Source: UBA3537 sp965657165
GTDB taxonomy: Bacteria; Bacteroidota; Bacteroidia; Flavobacteriales; Flavobacteriaceae
DNA: 64,000 nt
Assembly: GCA_965657165.1 (NCBI GenBank)
Contig: CBFHNG010000002.1
Location: forward strand, 1 to 64,000
Reading direction: 5' to 3'
Positions 8,832 through 16,981 of this stretch are shown here, piece after piece. Made by a program: the position numbers and the translations under genes. Positions within the stretch are counted from its first letter, which is position 1. Every line of letters starts with the position of its first letter. The notes below the pieces were generated by a model. The model was not told the DNA's origin, searched no databases, and saw only the letters and a list, made by a program, of their open reading frames with translations.

Positions 8832-11525
8832 ATGATTGAAGAGCAAGACGATTTATATTCAGAATCTATAGATAGCCAAGAAACCATCACAAGAGTGACT
8901 GGTATGTACAAAGATTGGTTTCTGGACTATGCCTCTTATGTAATTTTGGAACGTGCGGTACCTGCCATTGAAGATGGTTTTAAGCCTGTTCAGCGCCGTA
9001 TTCTACACTCCATGAAAGACTTGGACGATGGGCGCTATAATAAAGTAGCAAACATTGTTGGACATACCATGCAATACCATCCTCATGGAGATGCAAGTAT
9101 TGCAGATGCTATGGTTCAAATTGGTCAGAAGGATTTATTGATAGATACTCAAGGAAATTGGGGAAATGTCCTTACTGGAGACCGTGCTGCAGCGTCTAGA
9201 TACATTGAAGCCCGTTTGTCTAAATTTGCATTGGACGTAGTTTTTAATCCCAAAACAACAGAATGGCAAGCCTCATATGATGGACGAAGAAAAGAACCTG
9301 TAAATCTTCCTGTAAAATTCCCATTACTACTAGCACAAGGTGCAGAGGGGATTGCAGTTGGATTGTCAACAAAAGTTTTACCACATAATTTTATAGAACT
9401 CATCGAGGCTTCAATTAAGCACCTTCAAGGCAAACGATTTTCCATAGTTCCTGATTTCGCTACTGGCGGTATTGCAGATTTTACCAATTATAATGATGGT
9501 CTTAGAGGGGGTAAAGTGCGTTGTCGAGCGCGTATATCACAATTGAATAAAAACACGCTTGTTATCACAGAGGTTCCTTTTGGAACAACTACCTCATCTT
9601 TGATTGACTCTATACTAAAAGCCAATGACAAAGGAAAAATAAAAATTAAAAAAATTGAGGACAATACAGCAGCAGATGTTGAAATTTTAGTACACTTGCC
9701 TTCTGGAATTTCTCCTGATAAAACCATTGATGCGCTTTTTGCTTTTACAAGTTGTGAAACCTCAATTTCACCTTTGGGTTGTGTCATTGAAGACAATAAA
9801 CCTTTGTTTGTAGGCGTATCAGAAATGCTAAGACGCTCAACAGATCACACGGTTGAATTATTAAAACTAGAACTCGAAATTAAACTTAGAGAGTTAGAAG
9901 AACAGTGGCATTTTGCATCATTGGAACGTATTTTTATTGAAAATCGAATTTATCGTGATATTGAAGAAGAAGAAACTTGGGATGGGGTTATTTCTGCAAT
10001 AGACCGAGGGCTTAAACCACATATTAGTCATCTTAAACGTGCAATAACAACCGATGATATTACACGATTGACTGAAATTCGAATCAAAAGAATTTCAAAA
10101 TTTGATATTGATAAAGCCCAACAAAAAATCGAAGCATTAGAAGCTCAAATTGAAGAAACTAAAGCTCATTTAGCAACAATTATAGACTATACTATTGCAT
10201 ATTTCAAGCGTTTAAAAACTGAATATGGTGAAGGTAAAAAACGTAAAACAGAAATAAAAGTCTTTGATGACGTGGATGCTAAAAAAGTAGTGATTAGAAA
10301 TACAAAACTCTATGTTAACAGAGAAGAAGGTTTTGTTGGAACGGGCCTTAAGCGAGACGAGTATGTTTGCGATTGTAGCGATATTGATGACATCATTGTA
10401 TTTACCAAAAATGGTAAAATGATGGTAACCAAAGTAGGTGCAAAAACATTTGTGGGTAAAAATATTATTCATGTTGCAGTTTTCAAGAAAAAAGATACCA
10501 GAACCATTTACAACATGATTTATCGCAATGGAAAAGGTGGCCCTTCTTATATTAAACGGTTTGCTGTAACTTCAATCACAAGAGATAGAGAATATGACTT
10601 AGCAAAAGACAAAGCCGGAACAACGGTTTGGTATTTCTCTGCAAATCCAAATGGTGAAGCAGAAGTAGTTACTGTTTTGCTTCGTCAAGTCGGGAGTATC
10701 AAAAAGTTAAAATGGGATATCAACTTCGCAGATATTCTAATTAAGGGGCGAACATCTAAAGGAAATTTAGTGACTAAATATGCTATTAAGCGTATTGAAT
10801 TAAAAGAAAAAGGTGTAAGTACTCTAAAACCAAGAAAAATATGGTTCGATGAAACGGTTCAACGCTTAAATTTAGATGAGCGTGGCGAACTTGTAGGAGA
10901 ATTTAGAGGAGAAGATCGTATTTTAGTCATCACACAATCAGGGATTGTAAAAACTATTGTTCCCGATATCACCACACATTTTAGTGATGATATGATTGTA
11001 TTGGAAAAATGGGTGCCAAATAAGCCTATTTCTGCCATTTATTTTGATGGCGCAAAAGAAAAGTACTATGTCAAACGTTTTCTTATTGAAAACGAAAACA
11101 AAGAAGAAGTTTTTATTTCTTCTCACGCATCCAGCACGCTAGAAATCGTTAGTACCGATTGGCGACCTGTAGTTGAAATCACATTTGCTAAGGACAGAGG
11201 GAAAGAGCGCAGACCAAATCAAATGATTGATATTGAGCAGTTTATAGACGTTAAAGGGATTTCTGCACAAGGGAATCAGTTATCAAGACTGAAAGTAAAT
11301 CAAATCGATTTATCTGAACCTTTGCCATATGAAGCCCCAAAAGAAGTTCATGCAGATGAGCTCGAGGTTATAGACGAAGAAGTTGTGGCTACAAATACAT
11401 CTAAGGATGTGTCAGACGGAATTTCCACGGCAACAAATATTGTAGATTCTTCTGAAACACCAACCCCAACAGAAAATAAAGAAGACGCTACAGAAGATTC
11501 AGAGGGTCAGATCACCTTATTTTAA
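8832..11525 (+). CDS. parC: DNA topoisomerase IV subunit A
   Basis: DNA breakage-reunion subunit partnering ParE. In its 897 residues the active-site tyrosine is Tyr124 in AAASRYIEARLS; the winged-helix region includes KPVQRRILHSMK at 51-62 and HPHGDASIADA at 83-93. A coiled-coil segment near 420-470 precedes a divergent beta-propeller half, and the last about 60 residues are an acidic, Thr/Ser-rich tail. It is longer than enterobacterial ParC, as is usual in Bacteroidota. The stop overlaps the tail of the convergent lipoprotein gene by 4 bp. Confidence 0.92.
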   Translation: MIEEQDDLYSESIDSQETITRVTGMYKDWFLDYASYVILERAVPAIEDGFKPVQRRILHSMKDLDDGRYNKVANIVGHTMQYHPHGDASIADAMVQIGQKDLLIDTQGNWGNVLTGDRAAASRYIEARLSKFALDVVFNPKTTEWQASYDGRRKEPVNLPVKFPLLLAQGAEGIAVGLSTKVLPHNFIELIEASIKHLQGKRFSIVPDFATGGIADFTNYNDGLRGGKVRCRARISQLNKNTLVITEVPFGTTTSSLIDSILKANDKGKIKIKKIEDNTAADVEILVHLPSGISPDKTIDALFAFTSCETSISPLGCVIEDNKPLFVGVSEMLRRSTDHTVELLKLELEIKLRELEEQWHFASLERIFIENRIYRDIEEEETWDGVISAIDRGLKPHISHLKRAITTDDITRLTEIRIKRISKFDIDKAQQKIEALEAQIEETKAHLATIIDYTIAYFKRLKTEYGEGKKRKTEIKVFDDVDAKKVVIRNTKLYVNREEGFVGTGLKRDEYVCDCSDIDDIIVFTKNGKMMVTKVGAKTFVGKNIIHVAVFKKKDTRTIYNMIYRNGKGGPSYIKRFAVTSITRDREYDLAKDKAGTTVWYFSANPNGEAEVVTVLLRQVGSIKKLKWDINFADILIKGRTSKGNLVTKYAIKRIELKEKGVSTLKPRKIWFDETVQRLNLDERGELVGEFRGEDRILVITQSGIVKTIVPDITTHFSDDMIVLEKWVPNKPISAIYFDGAKEKYYVKRFLIENENKEEVFISSHASSTLEIVSTDWRPVVEITFAKDRGKERRPNQMIDIEQFIDVKGISAQGNQLSRLKVNQIDLSEPLPYEAPKEVHADELEVIDEEVVATNTSKDVSDGISTATNIVDSSETPTPTENKEDATEDSEGQITLF

Positions 11526-11890
11526 TTGATACGCTTGGCTTCGCCCTTTTGCTTGATCGGGCTACCTACGTATCCATATTCAAATGTATATGTATTGTTC
11601 GTGGTTGTAAGGATTTTTAGGTGAACATCCTTTTGTTCTGCTCGGTTTTTTGGATTAATGGTCTTAAAAATCATTTCACAATCATTAATCCAACGTACAG
11701 ACGCACTATCTATTTTCGCATTAAAACGTTCAATCTGTAAGGCTTCGGTACGCGTAAATTCTGAAGTGTAACTTGTTCCGTCTATACTAATCGTACTCTC
11801 AAATGTACCTGTTTTATAGTCTTGACAATTGCGCTCTATTTGATAACAAGACGTTGTGCAAATAAAAATTAAAAAATAAAAGTATTTCAT
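11522..11890 (-). CDS. Small predicted lipoprotein downstream of parC
   Basis: A 122-residue protein with a short signal peptide ending in TTSC (MKYFYFLIFICTTSCYQ), so a predicted lipoprotein with Cys15 as the lipidated residue. The mature part is beta-rich with two further cysteines (ERNCQDYKTGTF and WINDCEMIF), which may pair in the periplasm. The start at 11890 is preferred because two tandem -7 elements lie at 11895-11910. Orthologues are common next to parC in flavobacteria and may carry the name topoisomerase IV by adjacency; nothing in the sequence supports that. Function unknown. Confidence 0.75.
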   Translation of the reverse strand: MKYFYFLIFICTTSCYQIERNCQDYKTGTFESTISIDGTSYTSEFTRTEALQIERFNAKIDSASVRWINDCEMIFKTINPKNRAEQKDVHLKILTTTNNTYTFEYGYVGSPIKQKGEAKRIN

Positions 11891-11894
11891 AGCA

Positions 11895-11910
11895 CAAAAA
11901 TACAAAAATA
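11895..11910 (-). promoter_or_regulatory. Tandem -7 elements before the small lipoprotein gene
   Basis: On the minus strand TATTTTTG occurs twice back to back (11910-11903 and 11902-11895), both matching TAnnTTTG, 5 to 13 bases before the ATG at 11890. This points to an own promoter within the short gap after the XRE gene. Confidence 0.5.
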
Positions 11911-11915
11911 CAGGG

Positions 11916-12305
11916 TTATTCAGATATTTTAGGGCGGTATCCCTCAAAAGTCCCATCGTTATAAAAAATTACAATACGCTCGATGTTTTTCGCTTGGGTT
12001 TTGGAATTGTCATGCTTTGACTGTAAAACTTCTGTTTGAGTTTTTGTGTCTTGTATTGAAGTAGAGGAGGAGGAGGGGGTTTTTATCATTTCACCAGTTC
12101 CGTTTAGTAGCCAATACAAACTGATGTCTGGAAAAGATGTATTTAGCTTTAATATAAAATCTAAACTAGGCTTATTTCGTCCACTCAAAATGTGTGAAAT
12201 ACTTGATCTTTGTACTTGAATTAATTCTGCAAAAGCAGACGCAGACAGACTGTAATAATCCATTATTTTGTTCAGTTGCTCGCCAAATTTATTTGTATTT
12301 ACCAT
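11916..12305 (-). CDS. XRE-family helix-turn-helix regulator
   Basis: A 129-residue DNA-binding protein. The Cro/CI-type helix-turn-helix spans about residues 8-60, with the recognition region SASAFAELIQVQRSSISHIL at 21-40 followed by SGRNKPSLDFILKL. A typical PDISLYWLLNGTGEMI segment comes next, and then a Ser/Thr/Gln-rich linker. The C-terminus is short and has no recognisable ligand domain. It is divergent from the M14 carboxypeptidase gene across a 269-bp AT-rich spacer holding four copies of a palindrome, which suggests autoregulation and control of the carboxypeptidase. Confidence 0.88.
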   Translation of the reverse strand: MVNTNKFGEQLNKIMDYYSLSASAFAELIQVQRSSISHILSGRNKPSLDFILKLNTSFPDISLYWLLNGTGEMIKTPSSSSTSIQDTKTQTEVLQSKHDNSKTQAKNIERIVIFYNDGTFEGYRPKISE

Positions 12306-12307
12306 AG

Positions 12308-12346
12308 GTTACAAATGTATATAAAATAATTATTTATAAATGTAAA
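12308..12346 (-). promoter_or_regulatory. XRE gene promoter with two operator-like palindromes
   Basis: The minus-strand -7 element TACATTTG lies at 12319-12312, only 7 bases before the XRE start codon. It sits inside a palindrome GTTACAAATGTATA (12308-12321). A second copy, TTTATAAATGTAAA (12333-12346), covers the expected -33 position. Both fit the consensus TTTACAnnTGTAAA with one or two mismatches. Binding by the XRE protein is inferred. Confidence 0.5.
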
Positions 12347-12487
12347 ACAATATAAAACAATGACACATCATCATTCAAATAATTAAATTTAAACTTTAGT
12401 TTTATATATTCAATATACTGATTTACAGTATTTTAAATAATTATATATATTTTAATTAAAAAGTAATATTTTAAAAACTAAAAAATG

Positions 12488-12535
12488 TATACAATTGTAA
12501 ACAGATAGGAATTTATGATAATTTACAGATGTAAA
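12488..12535 (+). promoter_or_regulatory. Two operator-like palindromes upstream of the carboxypeptidase promoter
   Basis: TATACAATTGTAAA (12488-12501, one mismatch) and the perfect palindrome TTTACAGATGTAAA (12522-12535). The latter covers the expected -33 position of the promoter whose -7 element is at 12548-12555. They share the consensus TTTACAnnTGTAAA with the two sites at the XRE gene. Confidence 0.5.
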
Positions 12536-12547
12536 AAACTTATTGTT

Positions 12548-12555
12548 TACTTTTG
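12548..12555 (+). promoter_or_regulatory. -7 promoter element of the M14 carboxypeptidase gene
   Basis: TACTTTTG matches TAnnTTTG and ends 19 bases before the ATG at 12575. No clear -33 TTTG is present; that position is taken by the palindrome at 12522-12535. Confidence 0.55.
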
Positions 12556-12574
12556 TAGCTTATAAAAATCTCCT

Positions 12575-13741
12575 ATGGAATCGATAAACGATTTTGTATC
12601 AAATTATGACCAGAACAAAGCGAAAGCTTTGTTGGGTAGATATATCAAAAATGATACTATTTTGCCATTATTAAAAGCATTGCCAAATGCGTATAAATTT
12701 GAAATCATTGGTCACTCTGAGCAAAATCGACCTATATATAGCATTAAAATTGGTACAGGAAAAACAAAAATATTGATATGGTCTCAAATGCATGGGAACG
12801 AATCGACCTGTACTAAAGCGCTTTTTGATGTATTTAATGTTTTAACTACAGCTCCATTTGATACTGTTTTACAAGAATGTTCATTATTTATCATACCCCT
12901 TTTAAATCCCGATGGCGCTGTGGCATACACCCGCCTAAATGCAAATCAAGTTGATATCAATAGAGATGCCGTAGATTTATCACAAGCCGAGAGCAAGGTT
13001 TTACGCAAGGTTTTTGATGCTTATAAGCCTGATTACGGCTTTAATATGCACGACCAACGTACGCTTTTTAATGTTGGTCAAAGTGACAAACCTGCTACTG
13101 TGAGTTTTTTATCTCCTGCTCAAGACCAGGCATTGACTTTAACGCCTAACCGCTTGCGCGCCATGTCTGTTATTCATCAAATGAATACATTGTTACAAAA
13201 ATACATTCCAGGACAAGTAGGGCGTTTTGATGATGCTTTCAATATCAATTGTGTTGGGGACTATTTTCAAAATCAAGGTACTTCCACAATTTTATTTGAA
13301 GCAGGTCATTATCAAAATGACTATAACAGAGAAAAATCTAGAAAATTTATAGCATTTGCTCTATTGCAAGCCTTATTGTGTATAAGCACAAATTTAGTAA
13401 ATGAAAATGGCCATAAGAATTACCTTCAAATACCTGAAAACAACACTTTGTATTTCGATATCCTTATTAAAAATGCGCTAATTACAAAAGACAACAAAGA
13501 ATGTGTTAATGATATAGGGATTAGTTATGAGGAGATTTTAAAAAATGGTGAGATTTTATTTGTACCCAAAATTAGATCTATTGGAGATTTATCAACTTAT
13601 TTTGGTCATAAAATCATCAATGCTGACAAGAAAATAGTAAAAGAAGTTAGTGGTTCTGGAATAGAGATTAGTGCTGAACTTTGCACTATTATTATCGGAA
13701 ATACTGAATTTTCACTTTTTCTTAATAATAATTTAGCTTAA
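12575..13741 (+). CDS. M14-family zinc carboxypeptidase-like protein
   Basis: A 388-residue member of the M14 metallocarboxypeptidase family, which removes C-terminal residues or side-chain amides using one zinc ion. The zinc ligands are His73 and Glu76 (QMHGNEST) and probably His159 (GFNMHDQ). The substrate-binding segment NPDGA and DINRD is at 111-131, and the catalytic Glu242 lies in ILFEAGHYQND. No signal peptide is seen, so it is predicted cytosolic, which suggests an intracellular peptide or peptidoglycan-fragment substrate. The last 120 residues form an unrecognised C-terminal domain. Confidence 0.85.
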   Translation: MESINDFVSNYDQNKAKALLGRYIKNDTILPLLKALPNAYKFEIIGHSEQNRPIYSIKIGTGKTKILIWSQMHGNESTCTKALFDVFNVLTTAPFDTVLQECSLFIIPLLNPDGAVAYTRLNANQVDINRDAVDLSQAESKVLRKVFDAYKPDYGFNMHDQRTLFNVGQSDKPATVSFLSPAQDQALTLTPNRLRAMSVIHQMNTLLQKYIPGQVGRFDDAFNINCVGDYFQNQGTSTILFEAGHYQNDYNREKSRKFIAFALLQALLCISTNLVNENGHKNYLQIPENNTLYFDILIKNALITKDNKECVNDIGISYEEILKNGEILFVPKIRSIGDLSTYFGHKIINADKKIVKEVSGSGIEISAELCTIIIGNTEFSLFLNNNLA

Positions 13742-13767
13742 TTACTATTTTGTTGATTATAATTTAT

Positions 13768-13775
13768 TAAATTTG
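13768..13775 (+). promoter_or_regulatory. -7 promoter element of the Lrp/AsnC gene
   Basis: TAAATTTG matches TAnnTTTG, 31 bases before the ATG at 13807. The upstream TTTG at 13749-13752 is closer than usual (15-base spacer). Confidence 0.45.
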
Positions 13776-13806
13776 AACTTTTAATCAAAATACTTCACAA
13801 AAAATT

Positions 13807-14289
13807 ATGGCTAAGTTCAAATTAGACGAAATCGATCACCAAATTCTTAACATGCTCATCGACAATACACGTATTCCATTTACAGATATTGCAAAAAAAC
13901 TATTGATCTCTGCCGGAACAGTACATGTTAGAGTTAAGAAAATGGAAGATGCAAAAATCATCAAAGGTTCGTCTTTGACTTTGGATTACCAAAAATTAGG
14001 GTATACCTTTATTGCTTATGTTGGAATTTTCCTTCAAAATACTTCACAAACTAAATTTGTACTTGAGCGCATTAAAGAAATTCCTCATGTAACAGTGGCA
14101 CACATCACAACAGGGAAGTTTAATATTTTCTGTAAAATTCGTGCAAAAAGTACTACTCATGCTAAAGAAATTATTTTTAAGGTCGATGATATAGATGGTA
14201 TCTACAGAACAGAAACCATGATTTCTCTTGAAGAAAGCATCAATGACAAAAAGCGTTTGATGCATTCTATTTTCAACGAGCTTCAGTAG
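13807..14289 (+). CDS. Lrp/AsnC-family transcriptional regulator
   Basis: A 160-residue regulator with an N-terminal winged helix-turn-helix (about residues 1-60; LDEIDHQILNMLIDNTRIPF then DIAKKLLISAGTVHVRVKKM) and a C-terminal RAM domain that binds small effectors, often amino acids, and builds octamers. Family members control amino acid metabolism. It lies among aroB, proline dehydrogenase and alanine dehydrogenase genes, so a role in amino acid control is plausible but not shown. It converges on aroB with a single base between the stop codons. Confidence 0.93.
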   Translation: MAKFKLDEIDHQILNMLIDNTRIPFTDIAKKLLISAGTVHVRVKKMEDAKIIKGSSLTLDYQKLGYTFIAYVGIFLQNTSQTKFVLERIKEIPHVTVAHITTGKFNIFCKIRAKSTTHAKEIIFKVDDIDGIYRTETMISLEESINDKKRLMHSIFNELQ

Positions 14290-14290
14290 G

Positions 14291-15358
14291 TTATTTAGAA
14301 TAAAAGTCAAACGCTTCATAAATTAGAGCGTTTTGGACTTCTACATCAATTTGACATTGCCCAATAGATTCAAGTAATACAAATTTTACTTGTCCATGAC
14401 TATTTTTCTTATCGGATTGCATCAAATCAATGATTTGTTTTTTGCTATTATCATCAAAAGTAACATTTGGATAAGTTGTTTTAAAAGTTTCTTTAATTTC
14501 TTTTAAATCAGTATTTTTAAGTCCACAGATTTTTGAAGAAAGGTAACCTTCAAGAATCATTCCTATTGCAATAGCTTCACCATGTAAAAGGGTTTTTATG
14601 TCGTCATTATCAAGACAATAAGATTCAATGGCATGCCCTAGGGTATGGCCGAAATTTAAGATTTTTCGAAGTCCCATTTCGTTAGGGTCTTTACTAACAA
14701 CCTTATTTTTTATGGCAACAGAATGATGAATCAATTCATCTAAATCACTCAAAGTGAGTTGTTTTAATCGTCTAAGTTGTTCCCAATATTTTTTATCCTG
14801 AATTAAACCATGCTTTAGCATTTCTGCAAATCCAGAGCGCAACTCGTTGTTAGGTAGAGTATCTAAAAAATGGGGATCAATAAGTACCATATCCGCAAAA
14901 GTGATGGTACCGATTTGATTTTTTGAAAGATCTAAATCTACACCGGTTTTTCCACCAACAGATGCATCGACCATAGCTAACAAAGAAGTGGGAACATTGA
15001 TAAACTTAATACCTCGCTTAAATGTTGAAGCTACAAATCCCCCTAAATCTGTTACAACACCGCCACCGAGGTTAATTAGTAATGATTTTCGGTCGGCAGA
15101 AAGCTCCGATAATGTACGCCAAACACCCAAACATGTCTCGATGGTTTTGTGTATTTCTCCACTTTCAATTTCAATAATTTCAATGGCTCCATCGAATTGG
15201 ATTTGACTTAAAAAATGAGGCAAGCAATGTTCGTGAGTATTTTCGTCGACTAAAAGAAATATTTTTGAAAACTTTTCTTTTTTTAAACAGTCGTCTAAAG
15301 TCTTGTAAGCCAGATCTTTAAAATGGATTTCGTAGGATGTTGTTTGAATTGATTTCAT
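14291..15358 (-). CDS. aroB: 3-dehydroquinate synthase
   Basis: Converts DAHP to 3-dehydroquinate, the second step of the shikimate pathway, using NAD and a divalent metal. With the ATG at 15358 it has 355 residues. The NAD-binding region reads INLGGGVVTDLGGFVASTFKRG, followed by PTSLLAMVDASVGGKTGVD; metal ligands are expected in GFAEMLKHG, NFGHTLGHAIE and LLHGEAIAIGM. The upstream in-frame ATG at 15370 lies inside the -7 element and is rejected. Confidence 0.96.
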   Translation of the reverse strand: MKSIQTTSYEIHFKDLAYKTLDDCLKKEKFSKIFLLVDENTHEHCLPHFLSQIQFDGAIEIIEIESGEIHKTIETCLGVWRTLSELSADRKSLLINLGGGVVTDLGGFVASTFKRGIKFINVPTSLLAMVDASVGGKTGVDLDLSKNQIGTITFADMVLIDPHFLDTLPNNELRSGFAEMLKHGLIQDKKYWEQLRRLKQLTLSDLDELIHHSVAIKNKVVSKDPNEMGLRKILNFGHTLGHAIESYCLDNDDIKTLLHGEAIAIGMILEGYLSSKICGLKNTDLKEIKETFKTTYPNVTFDDNSKKQIIDLMQSDKKNSHGQVKFVLLESIGQCQIDVEVQNALIYEAFDFYSK

Positions 15359-15367
15359 TTTGAGTGT

Positions 15368-15375
15368 CAAATATA
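15368..15375 (-). promoter_or_regulatory. -7 promoter element of aroB
   Basis: The minus strand reads TATATTTG (TAnnTTTG) 9 bases before the aroB ATG at 15358. It shares the short divergent spacer with the promoter of the proline dehydrogenase gene. Confidence 0.5.
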
Positions 15376-15398
15376 GTATGAAATTTATAAAGAATTAA

Positions 15399-15406
15399 TA
15401 ATTTTG
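15399..15406 (+). promoter_or_regulatory. -7 promoter element of the proline dehydrogenase gene
   Basis: TAATTTTG matches TAnnTTTG, 28 bases before the ATG at 15435. No good -33 match is present. Confidence 0.45.
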
Positions 15407-15434
15407 ATTCAACAAATCAATCATTTTATAAAGA

Positions 15435-16610
15435 ATGTCAAACTCCAAGGTAGATTTTAGCAATACAAAAATTGCCTTTCATCTAAAAACAGATGCCGAA
15501 CTCGAACGCGCATACTTTCTCTTTAAGATGATTTCAAATGAACCTTTGGTACGTATTGGCACAGCGGCCACTAATTTTGCACTCAAGACACGTTTACCTG
15601 TTGAGGGACTCATACGAGCTACTGTTTTTGATCATTTTTGTGGCGGTGTAAATGCTGATGATTGTATATCAAAAATAGACCAAATGTACAATAGTGGTGT
15701 CTATAGTGTTTTGGATTACTCGGTAGAAGGTAAGCAAGAGGAAGAGCAGTTTGAGCGCATTTTAAATCAAATGTGCACCCTTGTAGATTTTGCAGATGAA
15801 AAAGAAGCAATGCCATTTGCAGTGTTTAAGCCTACGGCAGTAGGACGATTTGAAATTTATAAAAAAATAAGTAGCGCAATTGACTTAACATCTGAAGAAC
15901 AAAAAGAATGGGAGCGAATTCAAGAGCGATTTCATAAAATTTGCAGCTATGGCAAAGAAAAAAATATAGCCATATTGGTTGATGCTGAAGAAAGTTGGAT
16001 GCAAACTGCAGCGGATGATTTGTTATTGGAATTGATGCGCACATACAATAAAAACAAGGTGATTGTTTACAACACGCTTCAAGCGTATCGTTGGGATCGA
16101 TTGGACTATTTGAAACACATACACTCAAAAGCCAAAAATGAAGGTTTTAAACTGGGTTTTAAGCTTGTACGTGGTGCGTATATGGAAAAGGAAAGAGAAC
16201 GCGCTCAAAGAAAAAATTATACTTCTCCAATATGTGTAAGTAAATCAGCAACTGATTTGCAATTTAATGATTGTCTAAAATATATGTTAAGTAATATTGA
16301 AACTATCTCTATATTTTTTGGGACTCATAATGAACAAAGCACACAATTAGCACTAGATCTTATGAGTGATTGCGAACTAGAAGCTAACGACAATCGCGTT
16401 TGGTTTGGACAATTATTTGGAATGAGTGATCATATTAGTTTTAATTTAGCCAACAATGGATACAATGTGGCCAAATATTTGCCTTTTGGCCCTGTTAGAG
16501 ACGTTATGCCATATCTGATAAGAAGAGCAGAAGAAAACACTTCTGTAGCAGGACAAACCAACAGAGAATTATCACTCATTCGTAAAGAGAAAAAAAGAAG
16601 AAAATTATAA
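15435..16610 (+). CDS. Proline dehydrogenase (PutA N-terminal-type flavoenzyme)
   Basis: FAD-dependent TIM-barrel enzyme that oxidises L-proline to pyrroline-5-carboxylate and passes electrons to quinone. This is a stand-alone 391-residue form, not the bifunctional PutA. Signature segments are FKLVRGAYMEKERERA at about 247-262 and FGTHNEQSTQLA near 296-307; the C-terminal region YNVAKYLPFGPVRDVMPYLI ends with RRAEENTS, whose arginines bind proline. The pyrroline-5-carboxylate dehydrogenase gene is not in the window. It is divergent from aroB and near an Lrp/AsnC regulator. Confidence 0.92.
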   Translation: MSNSKVDFSNTKIAFHLKTDAELERAYFLFKMISNEPLVRIGTAATNFALKTRLPVEGLIRATVFDHFCGGVNADDCISKIDQMYNSGVYSVLDYSVEGKQEEEQFERILNQMCTLVDFADEKEAMPFAVFKPTAVGRFEIYKKISSAIDLTSEEQKEWERIQERFHKICSYGKEKNIAILVDAEESWMQTAADDLLLELMRTYNKNKVIVYNTLQAYRWDRLDYLKHIHSKAKNEGFKLGFKLVRGAYMEKERERAQRKNYTSPICVSKSATDLQFNDCLKYMLSNIETISIFFGTHNEQSTQLALDLMSDCELEANDNRVWFGQLFGMSDHISFNLANNGYNVAKYLPFGPVRDVMPYLIRRAEENTSVAGQTNRELSLIRKEKKRRKL

Positions 16611-16973
16611 TTATTCTTTTAAATGAACGCTAAGAATGGTTGCGTTAATTTTACAATTTTCAACAAAAATTTCAAGCCTATCGTGTGTAATTGTATAGCG
16701 GTTGCAACTGTCTAGTTTTGTTTCACTTTTACTAAAATCAATATTACCTTTTTTTAGGGCCCCATGGAGGGTAAGTGAATCAATTTTCAACGCTTCTAAT
16801 TGTGATTGAATTTTTGGTTTAATAAGTAATGATTTTGTTGAAATATTTTTTAAAACCCTTGCATTTGGCCCATAAGCACAACTTGTTTTTTTTCCACTAA
16901 GGAAAAACATCAAAAATATTAATCCAATTGAGAACCCTCCTAGGTAAAATCCTAAACGATGAATAAATTTCAT
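16611..16973 (-). CDS. Small membrane-anchored protein (DUF4258-like)
   Basis: A 120-residue protein with one N-terminal hydrophobic segment (residues 8-26, FYLGGFSIGLIFLMFFLSG) followed by KKTSCAYGPNARVLKNIS. The rest should lie outside the membrane and has Cys32, Cys89 and Cys106. The layout resembles flavobacterial proteins annotated DUF4258, but I am not certain. It starts 8 bp after the alanine dehydrogenase stop and is probably in its operon. Function unknown. Confidence 0.7.
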   Translation of the reverse strand: MKFIHRLGFYLGGFSIGLIFLMFFLSGKKTSCAYGPNARVLKNISTKSLLIKPKIQSQLEALKIDSLTLHGALKKGNIDFSKSETKLDSCNRYTITHDRLEIFVENCKINATILSVHLKE

Positions 16974-16981
16974 AGTTACAA

